Assembly (NCBI GenBank): GCA_024349245.1
Contig: JALDNG010000016.1
Coordinates: 5,072,001-5,136,000, forward strand
Direction: 5' to 3'
Length of the DNA stretch: 64,000 nucleotides
Source: Neodontobutis hainanensis
Taxonomy: Eukaryota > Chordata > Actinopteri > Gobiiformes > Odontobutidae
Below are positions 23,429 through 36,600 of the stretch, piece by piece (position 1 is the stretch's first letter; each line of letters opens with the position of its first letter). A program made the translations under genes and the position numbers. The notes under the pieces were generated by a model. That model did not search any database. It saw only the letters and a program-made list of their open reading frames with translations, and was not told where the DNA came from.

Positions 23429-24938
23429 ATGCCTTTGGGAACACCTGCCCCCCTAAATAAACGGAAAAAACCCTCAAAGATCGTCACTGACCTATCACAC
23501 ATCTCTCAGGATGGTAAGGCACACTGGATGGTAAGGCTCCATTTAATGGTCTGAATGCCACTGTCAACTTTGCCTCCACCATACACCAACCTTTAAAAAA
23601 AATTATCAGTAGGTTATACTGACACATAGTATTTAGAAACTAAACATCACCATTGCAACAGGCACAAAAAATATATTAGACTTTTTAACTTTCTTAGCTC
23701 ACCCTCTTTTTGTATGCCCTTCACCAGAGCCAGAGCCAGAGGCCGCTTCTGAACTGGACCTGGGAACAAAGATCAGAACCCCTAAGGACATTATGCTGGA
23801 GGAGCTTTCCCTCATGAAAAACCGAGGTTCCAAGATGTTCAGGATGAGACAGAAAAGAGTGGAAAGGTTCATCTATGAAAACAACCCAGACATCTTCACC
23901 AGTGAGTCTATGGTAAGGTCCTGGAATAATAAAAAAAAGCATAAAACATTAGTTTCTGAATGACTGTTACATTCAGAGCCAAGTACTATTACATTAATCT
24001 TTGTGTCTTCTTCTCATTCAGGACAACCTCCAGAAGTTTGTTCCATCTCTGGGCGGTCAGTTGGGTGGACAGATGATAAATGCTGGTGGACAACTTATTA
24101 ATCAACAGATAGGTTTTGGGGCTTTGCAGTTTGGAGGAAGCGCCCCTGTGCCTCCCCCAAAACCTGGAAGCAAAGGAGCCGGGGTAGGGGGCGTGGGAGG
24201 AGCAAGTGGAGCGGGAGGTGAAGGTGGAAAAGGAGAAGGGGCTAGTGAGTGGTCTCCACTTAAAGGTTGGTATTTTATTGGAATAGTCTCTGTTAAGTTC
24301 TGAGTATCTGTGTGATTACCTCTAGATTAGAATAAATGCTAGTTTGAAAATTAAAGGAAAATAAATATTAAATTTAGCCTCATAAAAAAAAAGTAGCCTC
24401 ATATTGTTGTTAAAAAGTTTATTTAAATGCCACTAATAAAAATTCCCTAATTGTATACAGGTGGAGGAAGAGATAGTAAGAAGCACGATAATGTTATTAA
24501 GACATATGTGTCTCCATGGGAAAAGGCCATGAAGGGTGACGAAAATCTTATAACTACAATGAAAGGTCAAATGCCAGGTCCTATTCAATATAAGGAGCTC
24601 CCCAAGTACAAAAGCTTTAACAGGTACAACCCTGGTGATTCAGGTCCTTCTTTTGCGAGACATGCAGGATTAAGTCAATTATTTCTTGTTCTTTGTTTAC
24701 AAGGATTGCAATGCCCTTTGGGGGGTTCGAGAAGGCCAATCAGTTCTTGAAATTCCAGCTGCCAGAAGCAGAGGCGACCAAACAGGAGCCCGAACCTCCA
24801 GTGGTGTACCAACATGACATAGGCTGCCGACCTTCTTTCAACCGCACCCCGATCGGCTGGGTGGGCAGCAGTGAGCCCGGCAGCATTCACATGGAAACAG
24901 ATGCTGTGCCTTTTGATGGTGAAACTGATGAGCTGTAA
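23429..24938 (+). CDS. myoz1: Myozenin-1 (calsarcin-2/FATZ-1)
   Basis: Z-disc protein of fast muscle; the family binds calcineurin, alpha-actinin, filamin C and telethonin. Coding exons 23429-23513, 23728-23912, 24022-24265, 24461-24623, 24704-24938 (85+185+244+163+235 nt = 303 aa plus TAA; human MYOZ1 is about 299). It starts MPLGTPAPLNKRKKPSK. Then come the family blocks IMLEELSLMKNRGSKMF and RQKRVERFIYEN, DNLQKFVPSLGGQLG, a Gly-rich stretch in exon 3, KTYVSPWEKAM, ELPKYKSFNR|IAMPFGG, CRPSFNRTPIGW, and a C-terminal DGETDEL. This tail fits the E-T-D/E-E/D-L PDZ ligand that myozenins use to bind ZASP/LDB3-type PDZ domains. Exon 3 ends at a weak donor (GTTGGT), and intron 4 is only 80 bp. A CAG acceptor two bases before the ATG implies a separate 5' UTR exon. 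Confidence 0.95.
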
Positions 24939-25984
24939 AAAAAAAATATTCTGTACACATCAGATATAAAGTCACAGCATGCATCTACATTAGCATGCAC
25001 ACATAGATGAGCATACGGAGAAATTTGAAGATTATGGAAGACTGAACGTATACATAAAATGCATACAGATTTATTTGTCTGCATCAAGTGTATAACATAA
25101 GTTAGGAGGTTGAACATCATGTTTATTTTTCTAATGTCAAAGATGAATGTAATCACTCAACGTCAGTAAAACTGCTGTACTGAAGGAAATTTCAAATTTT
25201 GTTAATGAAGAAAGTATGAAAGAAGGTTATGCTTTAGTACACTGTTATACAACAAGTTATTTGCTTTTTGGCTGTTAAGCGCTGCTTAGTGTTACTTAAA
25301 AGCTAGGCTACAATAAACTTTGTTTAAATCAGAGCACATGTACAATTCACAATCCTCAATAAAAACTTTCAAATTACTTTCATGCTGTAGAAGACTGATT
25401 TGCATGAAATGTTTGTAGTCGGCTATTAGTAGCAGTGGTAGTAATCTAAATAGTATCTTAACTGTACATGACAAGCTATAGAGAATCAAAGCAGAATCAT
25501 TGGAATTCAAGTGAAATGCCTTCAAAATTTTTGAGACCTATGAGTTTTTTTTATTATTTTGTTTAGTAACCAACTGCCATAAAACATTTTGATAGAAGTA
25601 TTGTTGGTCTCTTTCCTGGCTTTTATAAAAATTTCTTTTTTATTTAGGAAAACATGTAGAAAATAATAATGTTATTCATTATTATTTTATGTGGAAAAAA
25701 ATTGCTTATTCTTTTTACAGATTGTACTGAGCCAACAATTTAGTTCAAGTAGGAAACGATGTGGTACCTACTCCTGTACAGTTGGTGGCAGTATTGATCC
25801 GTGTAGTCCTCCGGTTTCTGTTTAATCAAGACCAAGACCTATGGTAAAGATAAAGCAACTGCTGTTTTACATAACTGTTGGGAGTATGAAAAGGCTCCAG
25901 TAAAAGGTTTTGGTTGGAACATTAAAGAGCTTGTCAAAGCTCATGGCTTAGAATCAATTAATTGATGTGATTGATTAATTCTGC
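24939..25984 (+). other. myoz1: myoz1 3' UTR and following intergenic DNA
   Basis: AATAAA hexamers at 25312-25317 and 25358-25363 give a likely 3' UTR of about 0.4 kb. Further right is AT-rich intergenic sequence. A segment around 25755-25790 (gttggtggcagtat) resembles the 3' end of the LINE that follows and could be part of an older copy. Confidence 0.5.
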
Positions 25985-26960
25985 TGTGAGTCACAGCACC
26001 ATTGCACCATGGATGTTTTCTCATCCAGATGTTAACTTAGAGTTGTTACAGAAAAAGAAAATGTAGTTCAAAACTTCCTGAGTAGCAAATATTTCTACTG
26101 TTTGTCAATTTTTACATTAACGGTCATGTGGACATAGAAAGTCTATATTCCTGAATTTAATAAATGTTTTTTCTCTGTCCCAAAGGGAAATCTGGTTTGC
26201 AGTTGTGGTACGAGACATACTAATCAACAAAACACAAACAGTGAAAGACAAAGCAACTTCTGACTTTTAAGCGACTGTCTAAAAATATTTAAATTCACAT
26301 AGCTGAAATGATAGCTATCATCTTAAGCTTACAGTGGGTAGTGGAGGTTAAATCTTTATGGGTAGTTATTTGTTCAGATTCAGCTGCAGCTTTGCAAATA
26401 TAAATTCAGTTGTGACGGATTGCCAAGATCTTATTGAAACATTTAAGAATTGTTGTACAGTTCTGTTGGATCCCTGCTCATTTGGGGATTGAAGGTAATG
26501 GTAAAAAATGGCAAAAAAAAAGCTCTTAATAACTTAGTATTTTAGAATCTATCCAAATAAGAGCAGGGGAGAGGATACAGTGTTCTTCTGGATTAGATTG
26601 GGACACAAATGAACTATACTTTCCTTTATTTAAAATTAATAAGTGTGATTCAGATAAATGTGTTTTTTTGAGACTATTGATCATGTTTTGTTTGAGTGTG
26701 TATGGTTTAGTGTTGAGGGAGAGAATGAAAGCAATAGTCACAAAAGCAGGAAAGTAAGTGGAGTAATGTGGGTCTTTTGGGTCACAGGGTTATTCAAAAG
26801 CAGGCCTAGACGGCTTTATTTTTTTATTTCTTTATTTTGTTCTACGAGTGTAATTAATGACTTTAACGTTGCGTGATGTTCCATACTCCAATCTGGTAGG
26901 TGGCGGCGTGCACCTTTTAACGTTGGTTTGTGGTCCGCAAAATAACTCGAAGAAGAAAGG
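25985..26960 (+). mobile_element. Decayed LINE of the I/Nimb type, with RNase H and 3' end
   Basis: Frame-broken remnants read in order on the plus strand. Near 26010 a PWMFSHPDVNLELL-like block matches the linker before RNase H in fish I/Nimb ORF2. At 26365-26400 ICSDSAAALQI matches the RNase H SDS.SAL motif, and at 26462-26500 FCWIPAHLGIEGN matches its W.PAH.G..GNE motif. At 26670 FETIDHVLFECVWF matches the C-terminal Cys/His-type region. The 3' end has taggtggcggcgtgcacc (26895-26914) and runs to gaagaagaaagg, like the known Nimb-type 3' terminus. There are many stops; it is inactive. Confidence 0.72.
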
Positions 26961-27663
26961 TTAGCTTTTTGGTGTTCATATGTTCAGAAGTAATTCTGGT
27001 CTCTTCCATTCATTGTGATGAAGATAATAGCCTTTAGTCACAATAAACACAAACAATCTAAAGCGGATAACTTTGTATGAAGACAAAAGGGACACTGTCG
27101 CAGTTTGTTTGCTACACGTAAAATGATTTGCTAACTAGCACTAACCATCAGGTATTTGAATGGAGCGTCTCATGAATAAGATTTACAGGTAACACAGACC
27201 TAAAGGTTGAATCAGAGCCTGATTATTTGTTTGTATGTCGATTTACTGCAGGTTAGCCTCACAGTCTTTACCAAAACGCGGTATGGTAGCTTGTCTACCG
27301 TGCGCGGTTAAAAGTTTGAAAGTCCTACCCGGAGTCACAGGAGGGAATCCTTCAGTACGTTTCCTAGCAACGGCAATTTCATTTTTCGCGGGAGCTGCTA
27401 TAATCACGCTATGTCTATGATCACGTTTATGGCACACTTTGCACAGAAATTCTGTAACAAACCAAAAATTTTGACTTTGATCTTTTAAATAATTGTATTT
27501 TGAAAAAATCTACATCTAGTTTAAATTATAGTAATTATTAAATAACATTCTTTAAAAAGTCAGTGTTTTGGGGATTACTTACGCCATACTTTAGTACCTT
27601 ATAATTACATGGCATTTGTGTTCATCTTTACGTGTATTAGATGCAGTACATTCATTTTGTCCA
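26961..27663. other. 5' flank of hhat
   Basis: Likely holds the hhat promoter and 5' UTR. The stretch 27270-27400 has more CpG than its surroundings (gcgcggtt, cgcgggagc), as expected of a promoter-proximal region. No TATA box is obvious. Confidence 0.35.
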
Positions 27664-30600
27664 ATGACTGCAAAATCGAAGCAAAATCCCCAGATAGCAC
27701 CTCTGCCCCAGGCTGAGATCTTTGCATACTGGGTGCTGTCCTTTGGCTCGCATCTGTATTCTTTCTATCAACTGCACAGATTTTCCAAAGGTATGAATAA
27801 TGTATTCAAAATCACAATGTTTTTCAAACAAACATGTCCATACATTAATATTTTTCTTTGTTTTACAACAGAATATGAAGTGAGAATGGAAAGAGATTAC
27901 CAGTTGGAAAAAGGTTTAATTGGTTATTTTAGGGTAAGGCATTGTTTTATCATACCAAATCATAATCATTTTTATTTATTTATTGTTACACAGATAAGCT
28001 TTTGTTCATTTCAGGACCCCAATGACTTTGAGTGGAGCTTTTGGACTGATTGGGCAAAGAAGTCTTTGTTGTGGAGCTTGTTTGGGCATGGCATGATCTC
28101 GTTATGGACCAGGCTCTTTTATCCCAAGGTACAAAGCTGTTACTGATTTACTGTTAAATATTACAAGGAAATGTTACAATATCTTAACACTATATATTGT
28201 TGTTTCTAAAGCTTAAAGTGCCAGCACTCACAGTTTATGGCCTCGCAGCAGCCAGCAGTGTGCTGGGAATAAAAGGTGTGAGTCTCCTTCTTATTCATCT
28301 TTGCCTCACCTTCTTAGTGGCCCAACTTCGAAGACCTGCATTGTGTTGGGCTTGTGGCCTACTATTGCTCTCTACTCTTCATTTTCAGACACTGCAAGAT
28401 ATCCAGGTGAAGTAAAATCTGACACCTACTGTACACCTCTTTGCAAGTTGTTTTATTCTTAATGCACAAATGTATTGTCCGACCTTGCTCTAAATAATAA
28501 AGATTAATAAACAATACCTGCTTGTAAAGATATTTAAAGCTGTACCTTTTGCATTAAATAAAGAACTACATGTGTTAATTGAGTTGGAGATGGATAGATT
28601 TTTGTTCTTTGCTGTGTATAGATTGTTGCCCAATCCTCCTTTACCACTCCTTTACTTTAAATGGTCTGGCCTGGTTGGAACCAAACCTAAAGAATATATT
28701 TTTAGTCTGCGGGTGATAGGTGATTAAAATCTTCATATTAAAAATGACAGTCCATCTCTTTCCCTGCTGTGTGCTCACACACCTAAGACTGGTGTTCACA
28801 CAAGGATGATGTTCAGTGTACCTCATTAGCAGCTGACTTACTCATGTGGTTGTTATTATTCTGGATATTTATTTGCTCATGATTCTGCAGCTAGATTGCT
28901 TCACTTAATCGAGCTTATTCTCTAAGTTATTTGGCCAAATGTGTTTTAAATAAATCTAAATTTAGTGTCTCAAATGCAACTGTTTTTGTCAGAATTTTCC
29001 TGAAATGGCTAAAAAATAATTGGCCCTCTCATTGTTTCACAGAGAGGCTGGTATGAAACCGAAGAGGAGTACTATCTGCTTCTGTTCAGTGTTGCTGTCT
29101 GTGGTCTACGCCTTATCAGCTACAGCCTGGAGCATTGCTGGTGCCTTGCAGAACCTTGTGGAATTGTGCAGCTGTGTTTGCTGTTTTCTTATACTTTCTA
29201 TCATCCCTTTTTCTACAATGGACCTATTATCACTTACAAAGATTATATTCAGCAGGTAAGCAATCCAGTAAGGACTACACCAAAATGAAGAAGCAGTCTT
29301 TGTCTTTGATTTACTTAGTTTGTTTTTTAAAGAAAATAAACTCAGTTTGAGACATTAAAAGTTTTAACATTTGTTGACCAGTATAATTTTTTTTCTCTAC
29401 TCTGTATCCTTCTATATAGTATTGTGCAGAAAAGGTTTTGAGGTTGCTCACAATTACCACCTGTGGGCAGGCAGATGTGACTTTGTTATTTAAGCTATCA
29501 CTTTTCAAGTTATCGCTGGTTTCAGCAGTGCCACAGCTCTGTCTGTCACTTATTGGCTGCTGTAGGGGGTTATAAATTGTGTTAACAAGTTTGGACCATT
29601 CTCTTTCAACTTTCATATGCATCTCATGGGTCACAGGTCTAACCTTTATTCCACAACCGCTTTTTGTGTGCGTTCTTCTTTAACTTCTTTGTGTGGACTT
29701 TCTGCCCTTTACAGATAAAGAGGCCCGTGGAGGACACTGACAGACATGGAGCGTCTTTTAAATTCATGTTACTCAGAGCAGGGAGAATTATACTGTGGTG
29801 GTGTATTGCTGAATACTTGATCCATGTAATGTACATACACTCAATTCAGAGCAATGAGACCTACTTAGAGATTCTTCCTCCTTGGGCGTTGGGTAAGTCC
29901 CTATCTGTACTTCTAAAGAAGAGAAATACATATAATCCACTTTTAAACTGTAAAATGAGGTTTCAAAAAATTGCTTTGTGACATGCACTGAACATGTTTT
30001 TGAGATGCAGAATTCAAAGTCTTATTGCTTCTTTAGGAACTCAGTTATGCTGATTACTGACTTTCTCTCTGGCCTCTATTAAAGCTCTGCTCGCTTTTAT
30101 GTTGTTTTTCTACAAACTGAAAAGCACATTGGAAATATTATGTTCCTTGTGACATTCTCTTTATGTCTTTGAATGATAGGTTTGGGAGGCTTCTCTAATC
30201 TTGGAAATAATATTGTTTTAATAAGTCTATAAACAAATTCAATTAATCATTTATTGATCTTCCTATTGGAAATAAAATGTTAGCATAAATGTTAGCTTTT
30301 CTTTTTAAATGTAAAACAGAACTTTTTTGAAATGATATCCTTGCATTTATATTATTTCCCTCTGCTATAGGTGGCCTGGCATTGGCCCTTGTCCAGTTCT
30401 TCTATGTCAAGTATCTGGTCTTGTTCGGCTTGCCGTCTATGCTGGCTACAATGGACAAATTAGTTCCACCAAAGCTTCCTCGTTGTGTCAGCATCATGTA
30501 CACTTTCACAGGAATGTGGAGGTAAGAGAACACAAGTGAACACTGCTTTTCTAAATAGATACAAACCCGATTCCCAAAAGGTTGGGACAAATTGTGAGAA

Positions 30601-33600
30601 TGCAATGATGTGGGATTTCAGTATTTTATTCAGAATACAACATAGATAACATATCAAATGTTGAAAGTGAGACATTTTGAAATGTCATGCCAAATATTGT
30701 CTCGTTTTTGATTTCATGAGAGCTACTCATTCCAAAAAAGCTTGGACAGGTAGCAATAAGAGGCCGGAAAAGTTAAATGTACATAAAAGGAACAGCTGGA
30801 GGACCAATTTCCAACTTATTAAGTCAATTGGCAACATGCTTTTTATAAAAAGAGCCTCTCAGAGTGGCTGTGTCTCTCAGAAGTCAAGATGGGCATTCCC
30901 CCAATGCTGCAGCGAAAAAAAGTGGAGCAATTTCAGAAAAGAGTTTCTCAAAGAAAAATTACAAAGAGTTTGAAGTTATCATCATCTACAGTGCATAATA
31001 TCATCCAAAGGTTCAGAGAATCTTGAACAATCTCTGTGCGTAAGGGTCTAGGCCAGAAAACTGGGACGGCATGTCATCCAGACTAAAGAGGACAAGGAGA
31101 AGCCAAGTTGTTCTGAGCGCTCAGTTCAAAAGCCTGCATCTCTGATGGGATGGGGTTGCATAAGTGCATGTGGCATGGGCAGCTTACACATCTGGAAAGG
31201 CACCATCAATGCTGAAAGGTATATCAAAGTTCTAGAACAACATACGCTCTCATCCAGACGTCGTCTCTTTCAGGGAAGACCTTGCATTTTCCAACATGAC
31301 AAGGATCCGGTACTGAAATGGACGCAGTGGCTCAGTAGTAGAGCGGTTGTCCGAGTCCCGCTCTCCAAAGAAGACCAAGGACAGTTGAGCATCTAGAAGC
31401 CTGTATTAGACAAGAATGGGACAACATTCCTATTCCTAAACTTGAGCAACTTGTCTCCTCAGTCCCAGACGTTTGCAGATTGTTATAAAAAGAAGAGGGG
31501 ATGCCCCACAGAGGTAAACATGGCCTTGTCCCAAATTTTGTGTTGATGCCATAAAATTTAAAATCAACTTATTTTTCCCTTAAATTTATACATTTTCTCA
31601 GTTTAAACATTTGATATGTCATCTATGTTGTATTCTGATTAAAATGCTTCCGCTTTATTGCATTCTGTTTTTATTCACAATTTGTACAGTGTCCCAACTT
31701 GTGTTTGGAATCGGGTTTGTACATATACCCTATCAATTCCTGAATGCCTTTGTCTATAGGCAACACTAACATCCATGGCATGTTTGAAGTAACAGTTTAA
31801 TTGATGTCAAGCGCTTAAGCGGTCAGTGGGCAATCAAATTCTACAAGCACAGCCAATTTGTCTCATCTTCTGTTATTACCAGCAATCAGAACAACGGGTC
31901 ACCCCCACCACCAGGGAGTATGCTTCTCCCAGACTTAACTTTAAATGATTTGATACGTGTCTTGTACATTGTCAGCACAATTATGCACCAAAGATAAACC
32001 CATAACATGTTAAAATCACCAAACTGAATGAATTATAATTGTAGGAAAATCTACAGATTAAAAAACAATCTCTCTTTTACCAGTTACAGTTACATAACCA
32101 TACCAAAAAAAAAAACTCTTAATGCGCTGAAATGCATCTGAAACTAGATACGCACACACACATAGACTGCCCACACCCACACTTAAACCACTCATTCACT
32201 GTCACACCAAACTTGACTCTGGAGATGTAATAAAGAGAAATGTCACATTGACTGCAGTGTTTACCAAGATAATAAAAAAGAATGGAGCAAACTATGCCAA
32301 ATTTAAGCAGAAGGGGTCACAATTGCATAAGTTACAGAACATTTGCAGTAGATAAAACACCAAAATAGAGACCTCGAAGAAGTTTAAAATATAATATAAT
32401 AGTTTGGTGGGTAATAAATTATCCTACATCCTTTTGTGTCTTAATTTTACTGTTCAAAAGCTACATTTTAAATCAGCCAGTTTGTAAATGTACATGGGTA
32501 AATGCTCATCTAAATGGAGGGCAGTGGGCTTGTGTAGTAAACATTTATTAGACTGACCAATGTGCTGACACCTCATGCACTCCAATCAAAACTGGGTGCT
32601 GAGCTGGCCAGTGTTGACAACACTGATGGAATGCATAAAGCTGTCTACCAGTATCATTGGCAAAACAGTATTGGTTTATGGGCAGAAAGGAGAAACTTTT
32701 TTTAATCTCCTTAGCAGCAGAGCGAGCACACACACATGTAAACTGCCTAGGCTGGTGTTACATGAAGCCCCATCCTCAGGTGTTTCTTAGTGCATTATTA
32801 TTATGTAAATGTGTCTCACACATGCTTTTTTTTTTTCTTTTTCTTTCAACTTAGGCATTTTGATGAGGGTCTGTATCGATGGCTCATCAGGTAAGAGATA
32901 CTTAAAGGGAAAAGTCAGACTAGTACAAACATTACCTTCTACAAAAAAAATTAAATGCTTTTCTTTCTGTCTTATGCTCTGTCCATTAATATATTTAGAC
33001 TGTCTTTAATAATTTTCCTAATTCATTTCTCGCTCTCTTTAAGAGCTTATTTCCTGTGGGGCTTAACAGTTGAATTGCCAAACAAAAAGCTGCCAGCCTG
33101 TATGTCTCTTAATGGACAACAGTGGTGCATTTGCATGTAGTCTTTTTCATCATTATGCAGGTTATGGATACTTGCAGGTTTGTAGGTGAATAGTTCTTGT
33201 GTTGAGCTTCTGTCTCTGCACCCTAAAGAAACACCCCCTTGTTTAATATGTGCACATGCAATAGGAGCATTATCTGTTTGCTCACCTTTGGGCGCTCATT
33301 ATTAGTTTGCCTGCTTTTATTGGTGCATACTTAATTGATGGGAGCCTATTGGGAGTAATGGTCCACTTGCTAAATGGTTGTTCTATAAAGGATTTCTATT
33401 ATTTATTTAGTTTTTGGCTATTCTTGTTTGTGTTGAAAATGTGTAACATAAATGATAGCGTATTGTTGAGGTACAAATATGTTTGCATATTGGACATTTA
33501 AAGATTACAGGTAGTGCAGCAGAGATGAATTTAAATTGCAAATGGTTTTCTTTGTCTGTGTCCGTTACAAATTGTTTTCTCTTTCTTAATGGCATCGTTT

Positions 33601-36600
33601 GCAATTATCCAAGTGCAGATGCAGAATGATAGCTTTGACATAATACCCTGGCGTTCCTTCTCATTGAAGTGGTTTTAAAAAGGTTTTAATGCAGTTTTAA
33701 AATTGTCTGAAGAGTGCTAGATGAGTGCGTAGGTGTTAAATGATGTGCTCTACACAACTCTGTGACACCACGTCTCCCTGGGCAGCTAAGTAGCTCAGTC
33801 TTCGCCTTGACATTGTGTCTTTATTGCCTGTATGCCACTTTCTCTCAGGTTGTCTTTTTCACACACTCAGAACTAGTCAACAAAAATGCTTCGTCTGGAT
33901 GTTTGAAAGAGTTATTGCTGCTATTTATGAGAAACTTTACAAGCTTTCGGTGACATGTCCGAGTTGTTCTACTAAAAGAAGACAGCAAGTGAACATGAGA
34001 CATTCCTTTTATTTTGAGTTTAATCTCTTTAAATCTCTGCTTTAACTGCTATTTTTAACTCGTGCCAATGTAAGATCTAAAGCTGTGATGATTTAGCTGT
34101 CTTCAAAATGGAATATGTTCACAAACATCTTTGTAGAATACATTTGCATTTTAGATCTTTACAAACGGACAACCCTCAGGGTGTTTGTGTGGTTTACTAA
34201 CATCACTCCATCTGTTTCTCTGCTTACTTTGGTCATCCAATTTGGCCATGCTGGACACTCTTCCAAGCTCAGAAAATGCTGGCTCATCTTTCAGGAATAT
34301 TGATTAGCAACAGGGTGGCTGAGATAATTAGTTTCCAGCTCAGCAACATAAGACAGAGCGTGTTTCCTGCTCAAGTGTGATGGGGCAGTGTAGCATGATG
34401 GAGTTAGATGCGATCTTTGGGACAAACACATTATGACGTCACTATACCGAAAAGTACTTATTATTCCAAAAGTGAAATATTGTATAATTAAACAACAACT
34501 AATGGCTTACCTTAAATTAAGCAGCGGAAGTCACTTTAATAAATGTCAAGTGTTTAGGATGGACTGTACAAACCACTTTTGAGTCCGTGCAGCTGCAGCA
34601 TAATTGAAAACCATAGAATGTAAATAGCTTGAATTGGCTCTATTTTTATGCTAAATGTCAGCGCAACATTTTTTTAATTAAAACCCAAACAAGGTCATAT
34701 TGTAATATCTGTGACGGGTGCTATTTCTGTGCCGTGTTCTGACATTTTTAACCTTTTGTTTGCCTAATCCATCTAATATACTGTACTAAATCTAAAACCA
34801 ATTTACTGACTTCACATGCATTCAAAGATTAATGTGTTCCTGTTTCAGATACATCTATGTCCCACTGGGAGGTTCACGCCATGGTCTTCTGTATAAAGTG
34901 TTGTCCAGTGGCCTGGCCTTTGGATTCATCTGTTTGTGGCACGGTGGCAATGACTACTTACAGTACTGGGCGCTGATGAACTGGGCTGGGGTGCTGGTGG
35001 AGAATGGCCTGAAGTCACTCCTGACCTCATCATTTATTGACTCCTTTATTGTAGGTTTGAAATACATGGTTCTATCTTAATCCACATCAATCTCTTATGC
35101 TTCAGTAGACTTGAGCTTGTCACATGCTATTGGTATTTACAATGAACAGCCGCCATTTATGTAAAGAACAGCCTGCTCGAACATATTTTTAATGAGGTGC
35201 TGCTTTATCCTTTAGCTTTGGGAAAACATTCTTCTTAAAAACCTAATGAATGGCATTCATTAAGTTTTACTTGTTAAATTCTACAGCGCTCAAGTGCCTG
35301 GTACTTTTTTGTTTTTTAATTTGAGAAGGCAATCTCTTGTGTTTGTAACATTTTCTTATTTATTTGTTGTTTTCCCAGGAGCAACATTTCTCTGCAGCCA
35401 TGAAAAGACGTTGTGTTGCCCTTCTCTGTGCCTTTTCCACTGCCATGCTCATCCTGTCTAATCTGGTATTCCTCGGAGGGACACACATTGGCAGAATCTA
35501 CTGGAAGCGAATCTTTATTCAAGGTAAATTGCTCACCGGGATGTTCATTAGAATTTGTGTAAGCCTTTATTTTGCAGGATTGTTTTAGTAGGCGTGTGCT
35601 TCGAGGACGGATACAGTCACATCATATGGTCTTTTACGCCAAAGAGAACTACACAATTTACCAAACTTGTAATCGAGCGTATACATAGTTGTATTCCCGG
35701 TGAAAAGCTGTTGTTAGAGTGGGAGGTTTACACAGGGAAAACTTCCCAGAAACCAAGACATTTGTGTCATGGCTTATGCCGCTGTCTGTCTTTATTTGGC
35801 TCATTTGGTACCTAAAGCAAAATGGCAGGACCTCCTGAAGCCTGTTTATCCATGATAAGCTAACCAGAAGCTGCACTCTGCACACTCAGCACTAGGCTGG
35901 ACACGGAGTCAGGGTCCACAGCTCAAATCATAATATAATCCAGCGTTTCCCACAGCAATCTTTAGTTGAGATGTACACACCACGTTGACTACCATTTAGT
36001 ACAGACTATGTAAAGTTATAATTAATCAATGTTAAAATCAGTTTATGTGATGAACTAACCTTGGTTTGGCGCTTTTGTGTATGAAGATTTATGTAGATTA
36101 GGTTATTGAGGCATTTAAGGTTTATACATGAAGTGTATTAAAGACATGAATCTGTAGGTACACAAGTTGCAGGTTGAAAAAGTTGTCTACCACCTTAACT
36201 GACTAACTTTTCTGCGGTAAAACACTGTGATCTATTTGCAAAAACTGTAAAAAGTTGATCCAAATCTTATAAAACAGATTGCTTACTTTATTATATGTTC
36301 TATAGAAAAGGTTTCCCTGTGCTATAAAAATAACTGCCAGCTCTGGTCCTTTCGAATATATCTGGTACAAACAGACATGGAGTTTACATGATTTTGGCTG
36401 TACAACAGGAAGGCTGGCTTTCAGCCAATCAGCACTCAGCAGGAGGGCTATTCCATCTTGGAGTTAGTCCAGTGAACTGCATAAAAAAGCAAAAAATAAA
36501 AAAGAGTCAATTTGACAAGAAATAGTAAGGTTAGGTCAGAATTGCTGCTTTAAAATAGAATTATTGTATTTTTTCAAAGGGTTTTTTCCGAGGGGTCAGG

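Larger units (their letters stand above)
30522..32854 (+). other. hhat: hhat intron 7
   Basis: A 2.3-kb intron, half of which is the Tc1-like transposon 30562-31719, inserted only 40 bp after the donor GTAAGA. The acceptor is preceded by a long T-rich tract (32826-32852). The rest shows nothing recognisable. Confidence 0.7.

Noticed and set aside
27616..27663. Upstream extension of the hhat first exon
   Set aside because: It begins with TTG; the first in-frame ATG is at 27664 and aligns well with the start of mammalian HHAT.
31323..31366. Functional tRNA gene
   Set aside because: Only A-box-like and B-box-like words remain and the anticodon arm is missing.
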